Shown: positions 43,808 through 52,719, counted from the first letter of the stretch. The stretch: DNA of 64,000 nt from Olleya namhaensis (GCF_900114005.1 NZ_FORM01000001.1:620001-684000), one strand, 5' to 3'. The notes: generated from the sequence alone by a model not told the origin. Translations and numbers: made by a program.

Positions 43808-45832
43808 ATGGAAAATCATATCTCGCAAATAGAATTAATCAATCAATACATAGACAAGCAATTGTCTGCAACTGAAAGTTTAAATTTTGAAAATCAATTA
43901 GAATCTAATCCAAAGTTTATTACCCTTTACCAAGAGCAATTAATTTTTATTGAAGGCTTAAAACGCACACAATTAAAATTAGAAATAGCATCTGCTAAGC
44001 GCAGTTATATTAAGACAAAGTGGCTTAAAATTATAGGTTTGGTAATAGTGGTTTTAGGACTGTTGTTTTTGTGTTATAGTTTGTTTTTTAATCAATCAAA
44101 TAATGAGAATCAATTAGAGTCTTTTCAAAATGAAAAACGTATTGGAACTGAAACTTCAGTAATACTAACGGACTCTTCAAAACACAAATTTGTAGTTATT
44201 AGAAAAACGGAAAAAACTATTTTTAATGATGTATTGACAAGACAATTTGGGTCTCATATTTATACAGATACTGTGTTGTCAGAAAACTTAGGTTCTTTTA
44301 CTAAAACAGAATTTGATATTAAATTTCCTAAACTAACAACACTAAAACCAGTTAATGATACTTTAATAATTAAAGAAACGGTTGTGCGTCAAAAAGCAGT
44401 TTCAGAAGTAAAATTAGCTACAGTGCAACAGGAAAATGTAGTTTCGGTTAAAGAAGATGTTGAGGTTTTAAAAACATCTAAAAACACAAGTAAAAGCTTT
44501 ATTTCGTTTTATAATTCAGTAAAAAAAGCACCACAGATTATAGAAATTAATACTGAAAAAGAAACGACTATTACCTGTAAAGAAGGCACGGTTTTAAGTA
44601 TTCCTGCTAAATGTTTTGTAGATGCTAAAACAGGTAAGTTAGCTAGGGGTATTGTTGCATTACAAGTTACAGAATATTACAAATTGTCTGATATGTTACT
44701 GGCTAATTTAACCACCAAATCTGATGACAAACCATTAGAAACTGGTGGAATGTTGTATGTAAAAGCTTTTAAAGATAATAGCCAGTTACAATTAAAATCA
44801 GGAAGTTTAATTGAATATAAATTCCCTGCAAACAACAAGAAAAGAGGTATGGAGCTTTTTTTAGGAGAAAAAACTAATGCAGGGGTGAACTGGAATTTAG
44901 AAAATAAACCAAATACAACCACTGCTGTTTTAACTTCTGAGGAAGTGGTTTTTTTGGAAGAAGTCGAAGATGTAGAAGTGCCAATAGATGTTGTAGAAGT
45001 AGTGCCAACATTTCCTGGTTGCGAAAATAGTACTAATACTGAAAAAATCAAATGCTTCAAAGAAGCATTATCAAACCTAGTGTCTAAAAATTTTGATATT
45101 GGGTTGGCAGAAGAGTTAAACCTATCAGGAAAGCATAGAATTAGAACGTATTTTAAAATTGATAAAAATGGTGACGTAATAGATATTCAAGCTTCAGCTG
45201 CTAATACTGCTTTGGCTAATGAAGCTATTAGAGTTTTAAAATTAATTCCAAAGTTAAAATCAGGAACACAACGTGGTAAACCGGTTATTGTACCTTATGG
45301 ATTACCTATGCAATTTACTTTAGATGGTAGCACAAAAAACAACCCAAGTCTTATAACTGTAAAAGACAAAACGTCTTTTGAGAGAAAATTTGAAGAACGA
45401 ATAAAAAGTAGAGACTCCACTACTACAGGATTAGTTGGGACAGTTACATCTAGCGATGTGTCTAGATATGCTTTTTATGGCTCAAAATTAGGTTGGATTA
45501 ATTGCGATCGTTTTATAGGAAGCAGTAAAAACGCCATCAAATTTAAACTTAAAATTAAAAACGCTAATGGTGCAAATGTCAAGATGGTCTTTAAATCTTT
45601 AAACTCGATTTTACCAAGTAGAAACGTTAATGATAGTTATGATTTTGGCACAGTTAGAGCAAATGAAGCAGTTGTTTTAGTCGCTATTAAAAAGGTTGAT
45701 GATAGATTGTTTTTAGGACTTAAAGAGGCTAAAGTTGAAGCGATTTCAGAGTTAGACATAGACTTTAAAGAGGTTAGTCTAGACGAATTAAAAACAGAAT
45801 TACGAAAATTAAATAAGGATTTTAATTTATAG
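43808..45832 (+). CDS. Putative anti-sigma factor fused to a TonB C-terminal domain
   Basis: A 674-aa protein. The first 65 residues (IELINQYIDKQLSATESLNFENQL) resemble anti-sigma N-terminal helical domains but lack a zinc-binding HxxxCxxC; a single membrane segment lies at about 73-94. The periplasmic part has a beta-domain with EGTVLSIPAKCFVDAKTG and LANLTTKSDDKPLETGGML (about 240-320, a ZU5-like module recurrent in Bacteroidota), a TonB_C domain from FPGCE at residue 402 to about 503, with the conserved Cys after FPG and the second Cys of the CF pair, and a C-terminal domain of about 165 residues. It follows the ECF sigma gene by 12 bases. Fusion of these parts is unusual; see findings. 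Confidence 0.75.
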   Translation: MENHISQIELINQYIDKQLSATESLNFENQLESNPKFITLYQEQLIFIEGLKRTQLKLEIASAKRSYIKTKWLKIIGLVIVVLGLLFLCYSLFFNQSNNENQLESFQNEKRIGTETSVILTDSSKHKFVVIRKTEKTIFNDVLTRQFGSHIYTDTVLSENLGSFTKTEFDIKFPKLTTLKPVNDTLIIKETVVRQKAVSEVKLATVQQENVVSVKEDVEVLKTSKNTSKSFISFYNSVKKAPQIIEINTEKETTITCKEGTVLSIPAKCFVDAKTGKLARGIVALQVTEYYKLSDMLLANLTTKSDDKPLETGGMLYVKAFKDNSQLQLKSGSLIEYKFPANNKKRGMELFLGEKTNAGVNWNLENKPNTTTAVLTSEEVVFLEEVEDVEVPIDVVEVVPTFPGCENSTNTEKIKCFKEALSNLVSKNFDIGLAEELNLSGKHRIRTYFKIDKNGDVIDIQASAANTALANEAIRVLKLIPKLKSGTQRGKPVIVPYGLPMQFTLDGSTKNNPSLITVKDKTSFERKFEERIKSRDSTTTGLVGTVTSSDVSRYAFYGSKLGWINCDRFIGSSKNAIKFKLKIKNANGANVKMVFKSLNSILPSRNVNDSYDFGTVRANEAVVLVAIKKVDDRLFLGLKEAKVEAISELDIDFKEVSLDELKTELRKLNKDFNL

Positions 45833-46994
45833 TATTAATATTTAAACCTAAAAAGTTTCCGTTTTCTTCAATCAAGCTATTAAAATGAGGAATTGAGTAA
45901 TTCCAAATTGACTTATTTGGTATTTCTTTTTTAATGGAATTTTGTTCTTCAATATTTAATTCATCAAATGCTTTTTTGTGTTTTAATAAGACATTTTCAT
46001 TTCTAATATTTTTATAACACAGATTAATAGTTGCGTTCATTTTCATAAATGAATTATAGTCTGAATCTAAATCATAAAGAGAAATAATTAACTTATCTCC
46101 TCTAATACTTTTTTCTATTAAAGCTTTTAATTCTGAAATATCAAGCTCTTTTTTGTTATTAAAAATCTTGTTTTTATTAAGCTTTAATATTAAAATATTT
46201 GATTCTTTAATTAAAGAAAATGGAGGAGGAGGTGGAGCTAAATTACTAGTTATTTTAGAAAAATATTTATCGTTTTCAATCTCAGGAGGTAACTTAAGAT
46301 TCAATGTCTCATAACTGTAAAATGGTTCGTGTTTATCAAAATTTATATTGATGTTATTAACCAATGCTATTTTAAGTTTATTCATATACTGAAACCAGCA
46401 AAGCATCTTTTCAATTTCAAGCATTTTTGCATTTTTATCACAAAATAGAAGGATAGAGCTTTTATAATCATGCTTTTCATGATGATCATGTAAAAATCTT
46501 TTTAAATCTTTAAAATTTGAGTATTTATCGTTAAGATTTAGTGAGTATTGTTTGTTATCTCTTCTCTGACCATATTTAATTATATAAGTAATATTAGAGA
46601 TTTTATATTTTGTAAAGTCTGAATCTATTTTAGGTAAATTAATACTTACAAAATTATCTTCACGTAAAAATTCACTATTTACTATAGTGTCATTTGTTTT
46701 GAATACTCTAAAGTGTTTATTAAAAATAAGAGTGTCTTTATCAAATTTAGTTTTAAATTTTAAACCGTTAAATTCTAACTTATTGTTTGAGAATTTTACA
46801 GGAAAAGAACTCCAATAATCAAAATAGAGATACCTAAACTTTATAGAATCTTTGCTGATTTTAACACGAGATGGAACATCTCCATCTTCTGTTATTGAGG
46901 TGCTCCAATCATAAGTCCAATCACCATAATGTTTTTTTTCATTATTACATGAAAAGAAGAGTGTGAAAAAGCATAGCGCAAAAAATAGTCTCAT
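45822..46994 (-). CDS. Hypothetical lipoprotein
   Basis: A 390-aa protein with a lipoprotein signal (MRLFFALCFFTLFFSCNN; lipobox Cys at 16). It has no recognised domain: repeated Phe/Asn/Lys/Asp-rich segments, a short PPPPPF run and a C-terminal helical region. Its base composition is more AT-rich than its neighbours by eye and its codons look less biased. It runs against the preceding gene, with an 11-base convergent overlap, and is 18 bases downstream of the permease gene on the minus strand, so it may be read through from the metal-transport operon. It could be a recently acquired or fast-evolving gene. Confidence 0.6.
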   Translation of the reverse strand: MRLFFALCFFTLFFSCNNEKKHYGDWTYDWSTSITEDGDVPSRVKISKDSIKFRYLYFDYWSSFPVKFSNNKLEFNGLKFKTKFDKDTLIFNKHFRVFKTNDTIVNSEFLREDNFVSINLPKIDSDFTKYKISNITYIIKYGQRRDNKQYSLNLNDKYSNFKDLKRFLHDHHEKHDYKSSILLFCDKNAKMLEIEKMLCWFQYMNKLKIALVNNININFDKHEPFYSYETLNLKLPPEIENDKYFSKITSNLAPPPPPFSLIKESNILILKLNKNKIFNNKKELDISELKALIEKSIRGDKLIISLYDLDSDYNSFMKMNATINLCYKNIRNENVLLKHKKAFDELNIEEQNSIKKEIPNKSIWNYSIPHFNSLIEENGNFLGLNINTIN

Positions 46995-47012
46995 ATATTA
47001 AAGGTAATAATT

Positions 47013-48173
47013 CTACCCTCTAAACAAAAAGAAATCGTCTTTCATATCCTCTATTTGAGCATCTTCATTAGTTATAATATAGTCAATAGCCTTAGAGGTA
47101 AATGCATCTCCTTTTTCGGTTAAAGAAACAATGTTATTATCTATAATAATCATGTTATTTTTTTGAGCTAATTCTAAAACATTTTTCGCTCTTACTTTAT
47201 GCCAATTTATATGCTCGCGTAAATGATTTACGTGACGTTCTTCAAGTTCGTTATGATTTTTTAAGTGCAATAAAAAAGTTAAAAGACTTACTTCTGTACG
47301 TTGTTGTTTTTCGCGATACATAACTGCTATTACACCTTTGTTTGGTGCAAATAAATACACTGCTAAAAATAACAAACCAAGCATTGTGGTTATTGATCCA
47401 GCTATAGAAGCGTCTAATTTGTGTGCTAGCCAATAGCCAGAAATGGCACTAAATACGCCAAAAAACATAGCTAAACCTAACATCTTTTTTAAATTGGTAG
47501 TTAATAAGTAAGCGGTTGCAGCAGGTGCAATCATTAAAGCGACTACTAATATGGCGCCAACAGCGTCAAAAGCTCCTACTGTGGTAACAGAAGACACTGT
47601 CATTAACCCGTAATGTATAATTGCAGGAGAGAAGCCAAGAGAGGCGGCTAATCCTTTGTCAAATGTGCTAACTTTAAGTTCCTTGAAAAAGGCAATTAAC
47701 AATGTAATTGTAATTAATAAAATAGTTCCGATAATCCATAACGACTTTGGGCCAATATCTACTCCTGAAATTATTAGCCTATCAAAAGGCGCTAAAGCTA
47801 GTTCTCCAACCAAAACAGCATCAACATCCAAGTGGACGTCATTAGCGTTTTTAGCAATTAAAATAACACCAATACTAAACAAAGCCGGAAAAACTAATCC
47901 TATGGCAGTGTCCTCTTTTACTAAGCCTGTTTTTTGAATATATTCTACTAAAACTACGGTTATTACTCCTGTAAAAGCAGCTAAAACTATAAGTAGAGGC
48001 GAATTTAAATCTTGTGTGATAAAAAATCCAATTACAATACCGGGTAAGATAGAATGGCTTATCGCGTCACTGATCATTGCCATTTTACGTAGTACTAAAA
48101 AGGTTCCAGGAATAGCGCAAGCTATAGCAACTAAACTGGCAATTAATTGTATTTCTATTTGAGCGCTATTCAT
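47013..48173 (-). CDS. Metal ABC transporter permease (Mn/Zn type) with winged-helix tail
   Basis: A 386-aa permease of the ABC-3 (ZnuB/MntB-like) family with about eight membrane segments (residues 1-285), including LRKMAMISDAISHSILPG and GAFDAVGAILVVALMIAP. The last 100 residues are soluble and read like a winged-helix domain: NWHKVRAKNVLELAQKNNMI and a wing SLTEKGDAFTSKAIDYII. The start is the ATG at 48173, overlapping the previous gene by 8 bases, not the longer frame from 48221, which lies wholly within that gene. It is the last gene of the three-gene ATPase-permease-permease unit. Confidence 0.9.
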   Translation of the reverse strand: MNSAQIEIQLIASLVAIACAIPGTFLVLRKMAMISDAISHSILPGIVIGFFITQDLNSPLLIVLAAFTGVITVVLVEYIQKTGLVKEDTAIGLVFPALFSIGVILIAKNANDVHLDVDAVLVGELALAPFDRLIISGVDIGPKSLWIIGTILLITITLLIAFFKELKVSTFDKGLAASLGFSPAIIHYGLMTVSSVTTVGAFDAVGAILVVALMIAPAATAYLLTTNLKKMLGLAMFFGVFSAISGYWLAHKLDASIAGSITTMLGLLFLAVYLFAPNKGVIAVMYREKQQRTEVSLLTFLLHLKNHNELEERHVNHLREHINWHKVRAKNVLELAQKNNMIIIDNNIVSLTEKGDAFTSKAIDYIITNEDAQIEDMKDDFFLFRG

Positions 48174-49293
48174 CTTCTGTAGCTTGTTTTGTGTATAAAT
48201 TTGCAGCTGTTGTAAAACCAATTTCGGTTAAACTCCACATATTTCCATCTAGTGTTACGTAATTTTTTTCGACTAACTTTTGAAGTGTTTTACGCGTAAA
48301 CCCTTGAAAATTATTTAATAGTTTAATCGCGTGAGGATGCGAAATATTGTCATGTGTTTCTGCAATATGATGCATAAATGCTAAGGTTTTGTGTAATTCT
48401 AAATCGCGTCTGTTTTTTATAAATCGTATTTGTTTAAATAGCAGTCCTCGACTAGGAGAAAATACAAATGAAAACACCACAAATACTGAGGCAACTAAAA
48501 CAATAACTGGTCCTGTTGATAGATTGGTTTGACTAGCACTTATTGCTGTGCCAAAGACACCGGAAAAGGCACCAAAAATAGCCGCTAAAAACACCATTTT
48601 AGATAAGCTATTGGTCCATTGTCTTGCAGCAGCAGCAGGCGCTAGAAGCATTGCGCTCATTAATACAACACCTACGGTTTGTAGTCCTAAAACAATCGCT
48701 AAAACTATAAATGTTGTGATTAAAACATCAATAAATTTTGTGTTAAATCCTAATGTTTTTGTGTAGTCTGCATCAAAAAGCAAGATTTTAAATTCTTTCC
48801 AAAATAATAGCAATACAAATAGGCATAACGCTGTAACTGTTGCCATCATCCAAACATCACTTTCTACTAATGTTGCTGCTTGACCAAATAAATACTTGTC
48901 TAATCCTGCTTGATTTGCGTTGGGTTGTTTTTGTATAAAGGTTAGCAATAGCATTCCGAATCCAAAAAACAAAGACAAAATTAGCCCTAAGGCTGTGTCA
49001 CTTTTTAAGTGCGTTTTTTTGACAATGCTTCTAATCCAAAAGGTTCCAATTAAACCGCTTACTAAAGCGCCTAAAAGTAGAGTGTTACTGTCTTTTGCGC
49101 CTGTTATTAAAAAGGCAATTGCAATGCCTGGTAACGCAGCGTGTGATATGGCGTCACCTAGTAGACTTTGTTTTCTTAGTACAGCAAAGCTTCCAAGCAT
49201 ACCAGTTACTGCTCCTAAAATAGCAGTTCCTAGTGTGATGGTTCTTAATGTATAGTCGCTAAAGACTAAAGAAAAATATTCTTGTAAATCCAT
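48166..49293 (-). CDS. Metal ABC transporter permease (Mn/Zn type) with winged-helix tail
   Basis: A 375-aa permease of the same ABC-3 family (LRKQSLLGDAISHAALPG and LQTVGVVLMSAMLLAP), paired with the next gene. After the membrane part (about 1-280) a cytosolic tail contains HKTLAFMHHIAETHD, FTRKTLQKLVEKNYVTL and WSLTEIGFTTAANLY, matching the helix-turn-helix and wing of DtxR-type regulators. The start shares one base with the ATPase stop (TAATG). Confidence 0.9.
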   Translation of the reverse strand: MDLQEYFSLVFSDYTLRTITLGTAILGAVTGMLGSFAVLRKQSLLGDAISHAALPGIAIAFLITGAKDSNTLLLGALVSGLIGTFWIRSIVKKTHLKSDTALGLILSLFFGFGMLLLTFIQKQPNANQAGLDKYLFGQAATLVESDVWMMATVTALCLFVLLLFWKEFKILLFDADYTKTLGFNTKFIDVLITTFIVLAIVLGLQTVGVVLMSAMLLAPAAAARQWTNSLSKMVFLAAIFGAFSGVFGTAISASQTNLSTGPVIVLVASVFVVFSFVFSPSRGLLFKQIRFIKNRRDLELHKTLAFMHHIAETHDNISHPHAIKLLNNFQGFTRKTLQKLVEKNYVTLDGNMWSLTEIGFTTAANLYTKQATEDE

Positions 49294-50030
49294 TATTCTT
49301 GAATACTTACTTTGTAGTTAATACCGTAAGTCTTGGTTAGATTATCATCATTAAAGATGTCTTTTACTGGGCCTGTTGCAATTTTCTTCACATTTAAAAA
49401 AGTAACCCAATCAAAATATTCTGGAACAGTTTGTAAATCATGATGTACTACGATTACTGTTTTTCCCGCTTTACGTAATTCTTTTAAAATATTAATTATT
49501 GCAATTTCTGTGGTGGCATCAACACCTTGAAAAGGCTCGTCCATAAAATAGATTGATGCGTTTTGCACTAGTGCTCGTGCTAAAAATATACGTTGCTGTT
49601 GCCCACCTGATAATTGACTAATTTGCCTGCTTTTAAAGGGTAGCATGCCTACTTTTTCTAAAGCTTCTAGTGCTGCTTTCTTTTCTTTTTGTCCTGGACG
49701 TTTTATCCAACCCAAACTACCATAAGTCCCCATAGTAACAACATCTAAAGCTGTGGTTGGAAAATCCCAATCTACACTTCCTTTTTGTGGTACGTAGGCA
49801 ACTAATTTGCGTTGCTTGTCGTACGGTTTGTCGTAAATAGTTACACTACCAGCTATAGGTTTTAATATACCTAAAATAGATTTTATTAGTGTCGATTTAC
49901 CAGCTCCGTTTGGTCCAACAATGGCCATAAGGACACCTTCTGGGATTTCTAAATCAATATCCCAAAGTACCGGTTTGTAGTTGTATGCTACTGTAAGGTC
50001 GTCTACTTTTACTGCTATTTTTTGTTTCAT
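49293..50030 (-). CDS. Metal ABC transporter ATP-binding protein (Mn/Zn type)
   Basis: A 245-aa ABC ATPase of the ZnuC/MntA class. Walker [10 protein letters not shown], signature LSGGQQQR and Walker B IYFMDEP are intact, with the H-loop in [11 protein letters not shown]. Start placed at MKQKIAVKV (50030); longer starts at 50036 and 50048 exist and cannot be excluded. It drives the two permeases downstream. A plausible promoter lies between this gene and the substrate-binding protein gene. Confidence 0.93.
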   Translation of the reverse strand: MKQKIAVKVDDLTVAYNYKPVLWDIDLEIPEGVLMAIVGPNGAGKSTLIKSILGILKPIAGSVTIYDKPYDKQRKLVAYVPQKGSVDWDFPTTALDVVTMGTYGSLGWIKRPGQKEKKAALEALEKVGMLPFKSRQISQLSGGQQQRIFLARALVQNASIYFMDEPFQGVDATTEIAIINILKELRKAGKTVIVVHHDLQTVPEYFDWVTFLNVKKIATGPVKDIFNDDNLTKTYGINYKVSIQE

Positions 50031-50066
50031 AACCATTTCCCAAGTCATTGGGAGCTTTATTTAATT

Positions 50067-50096
50067 CAAAATATATTCATTTTTTACTTATTCAAA
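50067..50096 (-). promoter_or_regulatory. Candidate promoter of the ATPase-permease operon
   Basis: On the minus strand TTTG (50096-50093) is followed after 19 bases by TATTTTG (50073-50067), one base short of the TAnnTTTG consensus. It suggests the ATPase-permease genes can be transcribed apart from the regulator/binding-protein genes. Confidence 0.45.
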
Positions 50097-50147
50097 AAAC
50101 GAATTAAAAAAATATACTTTTAGCAAACCTATTTTTTAGTTAGTGTT

Positions 50148-50177
50148 GCATCATCCTGAACTTGTTTCAGGGTCTCA
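50148..50177. repeat. Candidate dispersed repeat 'CATCCTGAACTTGTTTCAGG'
   Basis: CATCCTGAACTTGTTTCAGGGTCTCA contains a 6-bp hairpin CCTGAA (50155-50160) / TTCAGG (50166-50171). Repeats of the type TCATCCTGAACTTGTTTCAGGATCTC are widespread between genes in Bacteroidota (from memory). One copy is in the window, inside the metal-transport locus. Confidence 0.45.
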
Positions 50178-50230
50178 TTGTTTGTTTTACTTTGTATAAA
50201 TCAAAGTTTTTTTATTAGCTATTTGCTAAC

Positions 50231-51142
50231 TTATTTAAGTGCATTTACAATGGTGTTTACATTGTACTCAAACATACCAATGTAAGTCCCTTCTATAGTT
50301 CCAGCACTTCCTAAGGCATCAGAATATAGTGTTCCTCCAATTTTTACATCATGACCTTTTGAGTTTACTGCTTCTTGTAAGGCTTCAATAGTGCGTTTTG
50401 GTACTGAACTTTCTATAAAAACAGCTTTTACTTTTTTGTCTATTATAAATTTAGCTAAATTTTGTACATCTTTTACACCAGCTTCTGTTGCTGTAGATAG
50501 ACCTTGTAAACCAACAACTTCAAAACCATAGTTTTTACCAAAGTAATTAAATGCATCGTGTGCTGTTACTAGAATCCTTTTGTCTTCAGGCAGGGTTTGT
50601 ATGGTCGCTATCACCTTTTTTTGAAGAGTCTCTAGTTTTTCTATAAAAATGGTTTCGTTTGCTTTGTAAAAGGATGCGTTTTTTGCATCTTTTTCAGATA
50701 AAACTGCGGTTACTTTTTTTGCGAATTGTTTAAAATAAGCGATGTTAAACCAAACGTGAGGATCGTAATTAGAGGCAAAATAATCAGACCCAATCAAGGT
50801 TGCTTTATCTATTTCTTCTCCTAAAGCTATTGGGGTTTTTGTGTTACTACCCATTTTTTCAAACACTTCTACAAGCTTTCCTTCTAGGTGTAATCCGTTA
50901 TAAAATATAACGTCTGCATTGACTAATTTGGTTACGTCACCTTCGCTTGCTTTGTATAAATGTGGATCTACACCGCTTCCCATTAAACCATTTATGTTAA
51001 TAGAATCTCCCCCAATATTTCTTACCAAATCCGTAATCATAGATGTGGTAGTGACTATGTTTAGTTTACCGTTCTCTTTTTTGTTAGTGTTACAGCTTAA
51101 TAGTGTGACTAAAACTAATAGTATAAGTAAATATTTTTTCAT
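50231..51142 (-). CDS. Metal ABC transporter substrate-binding lipoprotein (Mn/Zn type)
   Basis: A 303-aa cluster 9 (TroA/ZnuA/MntC-like) metal-binding lipoprotein. Lipobox LLSC is at about 14-17; metal-ligand segments are GVDPHLYKAS, YDPHVWFNI, a VFIESSVPKR Glu region and the C-terminal SDALG Asp region. There is no long His-rich loop, which favours manganese over zinc. It starts one base after the outer-membrane protein gene stop and is in the same operon as the DtxR-type regulator. Confidence 0.93.
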   Translation of the reverse strand: MKKYLLILLVLVTLLSCNTNKKENGKLNIVTTTSMITDLVRNIGGDSININGLMGSGVDPHLYKASEGDVTKLVNADVIFYNGLHLEGKLVEVFEKMGSNTKTPIALGEEIDKATLIGSDYFASNYDPHVWFNIAYFKQFAKKVTAVLSEKDAKNASFYKANETIFIEKLETLQKKVIATIQTLPEDKRILVTAHDAFNYFGKNYGFEVVGLQGLSTATEAGVKDVQNLAKFIIDKKVKAVFIESSVPKRTIEALQEAVNSKGHDVKIGGTLYSDALGSAGTIEGTYIGMFEYNVNTIVNALK

Positions 51143-51143
51143 G

Positions 51144-51953
51144 TTATTTTATGTTATTTGATGGTATTCTAAAGCTTAATCCTGCACTTAGTAATAGATC
51201 TTTTCCTTTGGTAATACTTGATCCAACTGTTGCGTCTAATTGTAAATTGTTAGTTATTAAATAAGTTAATCCAGCATCCCAAAGATGATTTGCTTTGTGG
51301 TTTTCTGGTAAGTCACCATAAAGTTCTGCGTAAGCACCTAGTTTATCTGTAATACCTTGTCCGAATGCAATAGTGTAGACATATGATACTTCTGGCGAAT
51401 CACTTCCCCAAGCTGCTCCTAAATTGTAAGATAAACTAGAATTATCACTTAATGTATGTGCAAAAGCAAACCTAAAATCAACACCCGTTGTTTCTGGTTT
51501 AAAATCTGTGCTAGCGGTAAATGGTAGATATAAATGTCCTAAAAGGCCAATTTCTGGAAACAATCCATTTTCTTTAGCGATGCTAGTTTTGATTCCTAGC
51601 AATAAAGGAGAAAAACCACTTATAATATTGTCTATTTGATTGCCATTAATTGATGTTGAACTTTCTGTAAAGTCCCATCCTAATCGTAATTCTAAATTAT
51701 CTAATAAACCGTAACGCACTAATGTTGTGTTGTACGTGTAGTTTTCTGTTTTGATTTTATGCTCTTCAAAAGTATCATAAAAAGCACCTGTTTCGACTTG
51801 TATGTGCCCTTTAGGCATAGCGTTAGGAGACTCCGTCGCATCAGGTCTATCTGTAATTAATGGCTCTAATGCAGTGTTGTCTTGCGCTATTGCAGAAATC
51901 GAAAGCGCTAACCCTGTAATTATGGAGGCTATTGGCGTTTTAGTCAGTTTCAT
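51144..51953 (-). CDS. Outer-membrane transporter-like protein
   Basis: A 269-aa exported beta-barrel-like protein of the MetA-pathway/'transporter' family (PF13557-type), with signal peptide (about 1-23) and repeated amphipathic strands (LEPLITDRPDATESPNAMP near the start is a family feature). It overlaps the regulator gene by 14 bases and is 1 base from the binding-protein gene, so it is probably the outer-membrane entry or regulatory component of the metal locus. Function is not established. Confidence 0.82.
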   Translation of the reverse strand: MKLTKTPIASIITGLALSISAIAQDNTALEPLITDRPDATESPNAMPKGHIQVETGAFYDTFEEHKIKTENYTYNTTLVRYGLLDNLELRLGWDFTESSTSINGNQIDNIISGFSPLLLGIKTSIAKENGLFPEIGLLGHLYLPFTASTDFKPETTGVDFRFAFAHTLSDNSSLSYNLGAAWGSDSPEVSYVYTIAFGQGITDKLGAYAELYGDLPENHKANHLWDAGLTYLITNNLQLDATVGSSITKGKDLLLSAGLSFRIPSNNIK

Positions 51954-52599
51954 TAACGTAAATTATTTTTGTAAAATCTTGGTTTAAAAGAATCGTGTTA
52001 TTATTTATTGAAATTTGAGTCATTTTGTTTTTACTAAACTGCTTAATTACGGTTAGTTTATTTCCGTATTTTAAACCATTTATAGCGCAAAAATCAAAAA
52101 ACTCTTTATCATCACTCATTAATCTGGCGATGATATATGTTTTGTTTTCCTTGGTTTTAGACAATGATACAGACGTGTCTTTTGTAGTTATTTCGCCATT
52201 TTCGTTGGGAATAGGATCCCCATGTGGATCAAATTTTGGATTACCCAAAAAGGCACTAATTGTATTTGCTAAAAAATCTGAAGTTTCGTGTTCTAGTAGT
52301 TCCGCTTCACGATGTATTTCATGCAAGGACATATCAAACGTTTTGTGTAAAAAAGCTTCCCAAAGTCTATGTTTTCTAATAACTTTTAATGCTAATTTTT
52401 CACCTTCGTCAGTTAACTGTAAGGCTTTGTATTTTTGATAATCTACTAGGTTTTTAGCAGCTAAACTTTTTGCCATATCAGTGGCTGCAGCATTAGAAAT
52501 GCCTAGTAATTTGGCTATGTTGCCTGGTTTTGTATCTGTAATATCGTTGATTTTACTTTTGTAGATTGCTTTTACAAAATTTTCTATTGCTACTGACAT
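51940..52599 (-). CDS. DtxR/MntR-family metal-dependent regulator
   Basis: A 219-aa metal-sensing repressor. The winged helix (1-65) has ENFVKAIYKSKINDITDTKPG, NIAKLLGISNAAATDMAKSL and the wing QLTDEGEKLALKV; the dimerisation/metal domain (about 66-140) has HRLWEAFLHKTFDM and HEIHREAELLEHETSDFL with the expected His/Glu ligands; the C-terminal 70 residues form a FeoA/SH3-like domain. It would repress Mn/Fe uptake when metal is ample. It is the first gene of the operon and has a dyad in its own leader. Confidence 0.93.
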   Translation of the reverse strand: MSVAIENFVKAIYKSKINDITDTKPGNIAKLLGISNAAATDMAKSLAAKNLVDYQKYKALQLTDEGEKLALKVIRKHRLWEAFLHKTFDMSLHEIHREAELLEHETSDFLANTISAFLGNPKFDPHGDPIPNENGEITTKDTSVSLSKTKENKTYIIARLMSDDKEFFDFCAINGLKYGNKLTVIKQFSKNKMTQISINNNTILLNQDFTKIIYVNETD

Positions 52600-52620
52600 T
52601 TATTATTGCTTTAATAAATT

Positions 52621-52636
52621 TTTAAGGTTGCTTAAA
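52621..52636 (-). promoter_or_regulatory. Candidate operator of the DtxR/MntR-type regulator
   Basis: Perfect inverted repeat TTTAAG-GTTG-CTTAAA, 22 bases upstream of the regulator ATG. It resembles the symmetric TTTAGG..CCTAAA style of DtxR-family operators. The TACATTTG -7 box (52651-52644) predicts a transcript start close to its edge, so a bound repressor would block initiation. Confidence 0.5.
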
Positions 52637-52643
52637 TATTTTT

Positions 52644-52651
52644 CAAATGTA
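52644..52651 (-). promoter_or_regulatory. -7 box of the metal-regulator operon
   Basis: TACATTTG on the minus strand fits TAnnTTTG. The start codon is 44 bases downstream and the dyad lies between. Confidence 0.5.
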
Positions 52652-52719
52652 ACTAAAATTTCGTTAATTCAATAAAGTGTCATGGTTTAAGTTGTTATAT
52701 TGGTGTTAAATTATTTAAA

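Noticed and set aside
50190-50215. Hairpin ACTTTG..CAAAGT with T run downstream of the binding-protein gene
   Set aside because: The T run is on the wrong strand for the minus-strand gene it follows, and nothing on the plus strand ends there.
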